A stretch of DNA of 64,000 nucleotides from Microbaculum marinisediminis (lineage in GTDB: Bacteria > Pseudomonadota > Alphaproteobacteria > Rhizobiales > Tepidamorphaceae), in the NCBI RefSeq assembly GCF_025397915.1, contig NZ_JALIDZ010000001.1:372001-436000 (forward strand). Reading direction: 5' to 3'. Under the pieces are notes generated by a model. It worked only from the letters and a program-made list of their open reading frames with translations. It was not told the DNA's origin and ran no database searches. A program made the position numbers and the translations under genes. Shown piece by piece: positions 59,602 through 64,000 of this stretch (its first letter is position 1; each line of letters starts with the position of its first letter).

Positions 59602-59889
59602 ATGGACGTGCAGGTTCCGCTCATCGCCCTGATCCCGAACTATGTGCTGGCGGCGCTGATGTACACGCTGCTGGGCCGGTTCATCCTGTCCTTCATGTTC
59701 CCGCCGGACTCGAAGAACTACATCTTCCGCGCCTTCGTGCGGCTGACCGATCCGGTGCTGGCGCTGGTGCGGCCGATCACGCCGGCCGCGGTGCCGCATC
59801 TGGTCCTGCTGGTCTTCGCGGCGATCTGGATCCTGGTCGCACGGATCGTGCTGACGGTCGCGGCCGCCAGCGCCCTCCAGGCCGCCTGA
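59602..59889 (+). CDS. YggT-like small membrane protein (95 aa)
   Basis: Starts MDVQVPLIALIPNYVLAALM, with two hydrophobic segments separated by SKNYIFRAFVRLTDPVLALV then RPITPAAVP, which is the YggT-family loop (RLTDPVL.P.R...P). YggT proteins are small inner-membrane proteins linked to osmotic stress and cell shape. An in-frame ATG at 59566 would overlap the upstream terminator region and is less likely. Confidence 0.7.
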   Translation: MDVQVPLIALIPNYVLAALMYTLLGRFILSFMFPPDSKNYIFRAFVRLTDPVLALVRPITPAAVPHLVLLVFAAIWILVARIVLTVAAASALQAA

Positions 59890-59899
59890 GGGGTCCGCG

Positions 59900-60226
59900 A
59901 TGTCGTACCAGGGCTATCTGATCGGCATTCTCGGCTTCGGCCTGATCAGCGGCATGTTCTCGCCGATCATCCTGCCGCAGGCGACGGCGGCCATCGTCCT
60001 GCTGGCACCCGGCCTCCTGATCTCCAGCCCGAGCGTGGTGATCTTCCTCAGCTACCTGCTGGGCTCGACCCTGACCATCATGATCGCCGGTATTCCCGCC
60101 GCGCTCTACGAGCGGGTCACCGGCAGCGCCGAGTCGACCCCGACATCGCTGTGGATCTGGCTCGCCTGCACCGCGCTCATGGCCCTGCCGGCCGTCATCG
60201 CCTTCCTGCAGGTCGGTGGCTTCTGA
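59900..60226 (+). CDS. Small integral membrane protein (108 aa)
   Basis: Three membrane segments are visible: GYLIGILGFGLISGMFSPII, VVIFLSYLLGSTLTIMIAGI and LWIWLACTALMALPAVIAFL. The first resembles the fold of short-chain membrane scaffold proteins but I do not know the family. It lies ten bases after the YggT-like gene and is probably cotranscribed with it. Confidence 0.65.
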   Translation: MSYQGYLIGILGFGLISGMFSPIILPQATAAIVLLAPGLLISSPSVVIFLSYLLGSTLTIMIAGIPAALYERVTGSAESTPTSLWIWLACTALMALPAVIAFLQVGGF

Positions 60227-60312
60227 ACGAAACGGGAAAGATTTCCTTAAACGGACGGCGTTTCAATTCCGGGCAGGTCCATCGTGTCCCACGTGACCGG
60301 GAGCGCGGAAGC

Positions 60313-60648
60313 ATGCCGGATTTCGAAGATCCCGAAGCCCAGAGCGCGGCGCTGGCGTTCGCCGTGCTGTGCGCCGCCATCGCCCTGATCGGCGGCGGCC
60401 TGTCGGACGACCCGGCCCTGACCTTGAAGGCCGACGGCCTGATGGCCGTGCTCGCCGCCCTCTATCTGGTGTTTCGCGCCGATCCCGGCGGCGGCCGCCT
60501 CGGCGACGTCCTGCCGCTGCATGCCCGCCAGGCCGGCAACCGGCGCCGCCACGGCGTCAGCCCGCGCGTGCGCGCGAACCTGTGGTTCGCGCAGTGGATG
60601 GCGGCGCTGGCGATGTTCAGCCTGGCCCTGTCGATGTTCGTGACCTGA
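60313..60648 (+). CDS. Small membrane protein with two to three helices (111 aa)
   Basis: Starts MPDFEDPEAQSAALAFAVLC; helices at about 12-30, 40-55 and 93-110 (NLWFAQWMAALAMFSLALSM). The central HARQAGNRRRHGVSPRVRAN is strongly basic. Its pattern (hydrophobic N-terminus, LW/YLWFAQ near the last helix) is shared with the 123-residue gene at 60782, so the two may be distant duplicates. Function unknown. Confidence 0.6.
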   Translation: MPDFEDPEAQSAALAFAVLCAAIALIGGGLSDDPALTLKADGLMAVLAALYLVFRADPGGGRLGDVLPLHARQAGNRRRHGVSPRVRANLWFAQWMAALAMFSLALSMFVT

Positions 60649-60781
60649 CACGCGTGTCCTGACGCGCGTATCCTGACGCTGGGCGCGGGCCTTTCCTTCA
60701 CGCAGTCGTGCGGTCAGACCACTTGCCTTGGAGGCGCCGGGGCGCGCACTCTAGGCGGGCCGCCGTTCCGAGGTCCTTCCG

Positions 60782-61153
60782 ATGGAAGACTTACGTCGCC
60801 TCGCCTTCGTGTCGATCGGCCGCGCCTGCGGTTTCGCCGGCCTCGGCATCCTGTGCGTCATGCTCGGCCTCACCTACGATCCGCTCGTCGCCGTGCGCAG
60901 CGGCGGCATCCTGATGACCATCGCCACGCTCGTCCTGCTGCTCAAGGCGCGCGTCGCGCTTACCCAGGACGTACGGCGCACCGAGATGTGGCTGATGCTG
61001 GACGAGGGCAAGCGCCCCGCCGCGGCCTATGCGCAATGGGCCGGCGCCACGGTGTTGCGCGACGCCTATCTCTGGTTCGCCCAGTACGCCGCCGGGCTGT
61101 CCGCTCTCTTGTGGGTCACCGCGCTGATCCTGTCGCTGTCGCAGCGGCTGTGA
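60782..61153 (+). CDS. Small membrane protein (123 aa)
   Basis: Begins MEDLRRLAFVSIGRACGFAG, with helices near 9-30, 38-55 and 95-120. The middle reads LTQDVRRTEMWLMLDEGKRP and is followed by VLRDAYLWFAQYAAGLSALL. The order helix-helix-basic/acidic loop-WFAQ helix matches the preceding gene. It is conserved-looking but of unknown role. It converges with the YjbQ gene, one base apart. Confidence 0.65.
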   Translation: MEDLRRLAFVSIGRACGFAGLGILCVMLGLTYDPLVAVRSGGILMTIATLVLLLKARVALTQDVRRTEMWLMLDEGKRPAAAYAQWAGATVLRDAYLWFAQYAAGLSALLWVTALILSLSQRL

Positions 61154-61154
61154 A

Positions 61155-61586
61155 CTACCGGCGGCGCGCCTCGCCGATGAAATGCAGGGCGATCTCGCGC
61201 CTGTGCGGCCGGTCGCGGTGCTCGACCAGGTAGATCGCCTGCCAGGTGCCGAGCATCATCCGTCCCGCCTTGACCGGGACCGCCAGCGACGTCGCCGTCA
61301 GCATGGTACGGATATGGGCCGGCATGTCGTCGGGCCCCTCGCTGCTGTGCAGGTAGGGAAGGTCCCGCGGGGCGAGCCGGTCGAGCGTGTCGGCGAGGTC
61401 GCGGAGCACGTCGGGATCGGCGTTTTCCTGGATCGTCAGCGAGGCCGAGGTATGGCGCAGGAACAGCGTCACCAGGCCGTCGCCATCGGTTCTGGCGGCG
61501 AGCCAGTGGGCGATCTCGCCGGTGACGTCGACGAAGCCCTGCCCATGCGTCGTCAACGCGATCATGTCGACGTGCTGGACGATCAT
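61155..61586 (-). CDS. YjbQ family protein (UPF0047)
   Basis: The 143-residue protein has the family blocks [60 protein letters not shown] and [20 protein letters not shown], with conserved His and Glu residues in a metal-site arrangement. YjbQ proteins form trimers; a weak thiamine-phosphate-synthase activity has been reported, but the true role is unclear. Start ATG 61586 is preferred; further ATGs at 61631 and upstream lie in a repetitive stretch coding a low-complexity basic sequence. Confidence 0.88.
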   Translation of the reverse strand: MIVQHVDMIALTTHGQGFVDVTGEIAHWLAARTDGDGLVTLFLRHTSASLTIQENADPDVLRDLADTLDRLAPRDLPYLHSSEGPDDMPAHIRTMLTATSLAVPVKAGRMMLGTWQAIYLVEHRDRPHRREIALHFIGEARRR

Positions 61587-61776
61587 TCCGTTTGCCGTCA
61601 ATTCGGCCCCTTTCGTTTCTCCGCCATTCATTTCTATCCCTTTCAGTCCGGCCCCTCGTTTCGCCCCCGTTGGTTCGGCCCCTTGGTTTCGGGGACACCT
61701 CTGGACGCGGCCGGTGAACTGCGGTCTGATGCCGGCGACCTGCCCCGCCGCATGCACTCAACATAACAGGACACCC

Positions 61777-62739
61777 ATGGCACCAGCCGTCTTTCCCGAT
61801 AGCACCTTGTTCGAGGACAGCGCCGTTTCCGCGGAAACCAGAGCGATCAACGACGACATCGTCAAGAGGATGGACGCCGCGCCGGATCAATGGTCGTTCC
61901 CGCCCGCCATGATCAGGTCGCGGCGGCGTCAGGGGTTGGGGCCGTTTCCAGTGGCGCCGCGATCGGACCGCGCCCGGACGATAGAGATCGACGGGCCGCA
62001 CGGGGCGATCCCCCTGCGCATCATCGCCCCGGAGAACCCTAAGGGCGTCTACCTCCATTTTCACGGCGGCGGCTGGGTGATCGGCGGCGCCGACGAGCAG
62101 GACCCCCGCCTCGAGCGGATCGCCGACACGTGTGGGCTTGCGGTCGTCAGCGTCGAATACCGGCTGGCGCCCGAGCACCCCTATCCGCAGGGCCCCGACG
62201 ATTGCGAGGCCGCGGCGCTGTGGCTGGTGAAGCACGGCAAGGACCAGTTCGGCACCGACCGTTTCGCCATCGGCGGGGAATCGGCCGGTGGGCATCTGTC
62301 GATGGTGACGATGCTGCGGCTTCGCGACCGGCACGGGCTGACCCCGTTCCGCGCGGCCAACCTGGTGGCGGGCTGCTACGACCTGCGGCTGACGCCGAGC
62401 GCCAGGAACTGGGGGACCGAGAAACTGATCCTGACGACGCGCGACATCACCATCTTCATCGATCGGTTCGTGCCGCGCAGCCATCGCCTCGACGATCCGG
62501 ACGTCTCGCCGATCCTGGCCGACGTGTCCGGCCTGCCGCCGGCGCTGTTCTCCGTCGGCACCCGCGATGCCCTGCTCGACGATTCGCTGTTCATGGCGAT
62601 GCGCTGGGCGGCGGCGGGCAACGACACCGAGCTGGCCGTCTATCCCGGCGGCGCGCATGTGTTCATGGCCTTTCCCGGCGCGCTCAGCGAGCAGAGCCTC
62701 ACGCGCATCGACCAGTTCCTGACCGGCGCGTTCGCATGA
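61777..62739 (+). CDS. Alpha/beta hydrolase, hormone-sensitive-lipase type
   Basis: The 320-residue esterase has the oxyanion motif [13 protein letters not shown], nucleophile motif [10 protein letters not shown], acid in [13 protein letters not shown] and His in [12 protein letters not shown]. This is the HSL (bacterial family IV) esterase group acting on short-chain esters. Its stop overlaps the ATG of the thioesterase gene (ATGA), so both act in one operon, perhaps on an acyl intermediate. Start ATG 61777 lies in AACAGGACACCCATG with a weak ribosome site. Confidence 0.88.
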   Translation: MAPAVFPDSTLFEDSAVSAETRAINDDIVKRMDAAPDQWSFPPAMIRSRRRQGLGPFPVAPRSDRARTIEIDGPHGAIPLRIIAPENPKGVYLHFHGGGWVIGGADEQDPRLERIADTCGLAVVSVEYRLAPEHPYPQGPDDCEAAALWLVKHGKDQFGTDRFAIGGESAGGHLSMVTMLRLRDRHGLTPFRAANLVAGCYDLRLTPSARNWGTEKLILTTRDITIFIDRFVPRSHRLDDPDVSPILADVSGLPPALFSVGTRDALLDDSLFMAMRWAAAGNDTELAVYPGGAHVFMAFPGALSEQSLTRIDQFLTGAFA

Positions 62740-63596
62740 GCCCGATCGAGACGCTGCGGGGTTTCGTCAACACCTGGGAGTGTGACGAGAACGACCACCT
62801 GAACGTCCAGTTCTACATCCGGTTCTTCGAGGATGCGGCCGGGCATTTCCAGGTTATGGCGGGCGTCCCGGAGGCCGACCGGCGGGAACCGGCAGTGCGG
62901 CACGTGCGCTACCACGCCGAGCTCAGGGTGAACGCCGGCGTGCGCGTCGAGAGCTTCGGGGTCGGCGACCGGCAAGCGGTGCACATGCTCTACGAGACGA
63001 CCGACGGACGGCTCTCGGCGACGTGCCTGGAGACCTACGACGATCCGCCCGCCGGCCTGTCGCGGGCGCTTCGCCGGCACGGCGCCGAACTGCCCGAGGC
63101 GGCGATGCCGCGCAGCGTCGACGACAGCCCCGTCGACGCCGGCGCGCAGGGCGCCCGGCCGCCGGGCGGCTACCTCACGCTCGGCACGCGCGTGCGCGCG
63201 CAGCAATGCCGCCCGGATGGCAGCGTCTTCGACTCCGCCGTGATCGGGATCAACTCGGACGCGGCGGCGCATTTCTGGGAGTCGACCGGCATCGACCGGA
63301 AATGGCTCGAAGACCACAATTTCGGCCGCGTCGCCGTCGAGATGAAGCTGACCCGGACCGGCCCGCTGCGTTTCGGCGACCTGGTCCACGTCATCAGCCG
63401 GCCCATCGCGATCGCCCGCTCCACCATCACCTTCGAGAACCGCTTCGTCAGGTCGGAGACCGGGGACGTCGCAGCCATCATGCTGGTGACGGGCCTGACC
63501 ATGAACCTGGAGACGCGCCGGGCCGCGCCCCTGCCGGAGGACAAGAGGGCGCGCACCGAGGCGCTGATCGCCAGCCAGAGCGCCAACCCGTCCTAG
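62736..63596 (+). CDS. Double-hotdog acyl-CoA thioesterase
   Basis: The 286-residue protein has two hotdog domains. The first holds [20 protein letters not shown] (the Asp/Asn-x-x-x-His-x-N site of YbgC-type thioesterases), the second [20 protein letters not shown]. The linker [20 protein letters not shown] joins them. Likely hydrolyses an acyl-CoA; substrate unknown. It is translationally coupled to the esterase gene. Confidence 0.82.
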   Translation: MSPIETLRGFVNTWECDENDHLNVQFYIRFFEDAAGHFQVMAGVPEADRREPAVRHVRYHAELRVNAGVRVESFGVGDRQAVHMLYETTDGRLSATCLETYDDPPAGLSRALRRHGAELPEAAMPRSVDDSPVDAGAQGARPPGGYLTLGTRVRAQQCRPDGSVFDSAVIGINSDAAAHFWESTGIDRKWLEDHNFGRVAVEMKLTRTGPLRFGDLVHVISRPIAIARSTITFENRFVRSETGDVAAIMLVTGLTMNLETRRAAPLPEDKRARTEALIASQSANPS

Positions 63597-63693
63597 ACAA
63601 CCGGCGAATATCACCGCTTCGCTGGACAGCGCGGCGCGCCGTCGCGCCGCAGACGGCCAGGCGCCCCCGCCGACACCCGATTGGCGGGACCGG

Positions 63694-64000
63694 TCAGAAC
63701 CGGTCCTGGCTCTCGTAGTCCTCGCGCAGGTCGCGGGCCATGTCCATGAAGCGGCGCATGACCTTCTCGAAGGTCCGGAACACCTTGTCGAGCTCCTCGT
63801 CGCTCGGCACCTCCGGCTCCGTCGACTTCGCGTCGGGTCCGGTGCCGTCCCGGTCTCCTTCGGGTTCGGTGTCGCGCCCTTCGAGCCTGGCGATCCGCTG
63901 CTTGAGCCGGCCGATCTCACGGGCGAGCTCGCCATTGTCCTCGACCAGGCGGTTGATCTCGGCCTCGAGCGCTTCGCGGTCGTCGGCGACGGCCTCGCAC
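63694..64000 (-). CDS. Coiled-coil protein, partial (5' end off the right edge)
   Basis: The last 102 codons are visible. They read a heptad pattern EALEAEINRLVEDNGELARE, IGRLKQRIARLEG, then an acidic low-complexity linker, then DEELDKVFRTFEKVMRRFMD and a terminal EDYESQDRF. There is no membrane segment in the visible part. Family unknown; it converges with the thioesterase gene. Confidence 0.65.
   Translation of the reverse strand, partial: CEAVADDREALEAEINRLVEDNGELAREIGRLKQRIARLEGRDTEPEGDRDGTGPDAKSTEPEVPSDEELDKVFRTFEKVMRRFMDMARDLREDYESQDRF

Overview
The window is high-GC DNA from an alphaproteobacterium, most likely a Hyphomicrobiales (rhizobial-type) species. The signs are a C4-type 5-aminolevulinate synthase (HemA), a complete fixNOQP-fixGHIS cbb3 oxidase cluster with FixLJ/FixK control, and the CrbS-type symporter/kinase neighbourhood. 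No rRNA or complete tRNA gene was seen.

Bases 1-13260 are the right end of a prophage. A leftward early operon (HNH nuclease, GcrA-like protein, ASCH-like protein, Gp37/Gp68 protein, NPPY DNA methyltransferase, HTH protein and several short genes joined by ATGA or TGATG overlaps) runs off the left edge. It is followed by a Cro-like gene and a divergent CI repressor of the LexA/S24 type, then an AT-richer cargo pair (a PemK/YifN-like toxin and an unknown membrane protein), then a rightward run ending in an excisionase-like gene and a tyrosine integrase. The integrase ends next to a tRNA-Thr(GGT)-like 3' fragment, the attachment site. Its second catalytic arginine reads as cysteine, so the phage may be unable to excise.

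Bases 13.6-28 kb carry host genes: a lone DUF1045 phosphonate-associated protein, a TPR protein, a chemoreceptor, a thioesterase, a polyamine-type ABC importer (binding protein, ATPase, two permeases), an MscS channel, a formylglycine-type sulfatase/phosphonate-ester hydrolase, phosphonoacetaldehyde hydrolase PhnX and an FAD oxidoreductase. The last group fits uptake and breakdown of 2-aminoethylphosphonate or its N-methyl form by an oxidase route without a PhnW transaminase.

Bases 28-49.6 kb are centred on low-oxygen respiration: hemA, then fixS-I-H-G-P-Q-O-N on the minus strand, then (after an aromatic catabolism operon and an AbrB-like transporter) hemN, fixK, a single-domain response regulator, fixJ, fixL and mscL. 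FNR/FixK-type palindromes lie upstream of fixN and of the small response regulator, and a FixJ-like palindrome lies upstream of fixK. This gives a readable cascade FixL-FixJ-FixK-fixN with a probable feedback arm. The embedded plus-strand operon (37967-42981) encodes homoprotocatechuate meta-cleavage enzymes (HpaD, a CMD-family protein, HpaE, HpaH, HpaI) but no HpaF or HpaG.

Bases 49.7-61.2 kb form an acetate-switch type locus: an exonuclease-CBS-DUF294 protein, a conserved unknown, a symporter-histidine kinase fusion (CrbS-like), its LuxR-type regulator, DUF4212 plus a sodium/solute symporter, and four small membrane proteins. The right end holds a YjbQ protein, an HSL-type esterase, a double-hotdog thioesterase and the 3' end of a coiled-coil protein. 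Two palindromic intergenic repeat elements lie at 41.1 and 45.7 kb.
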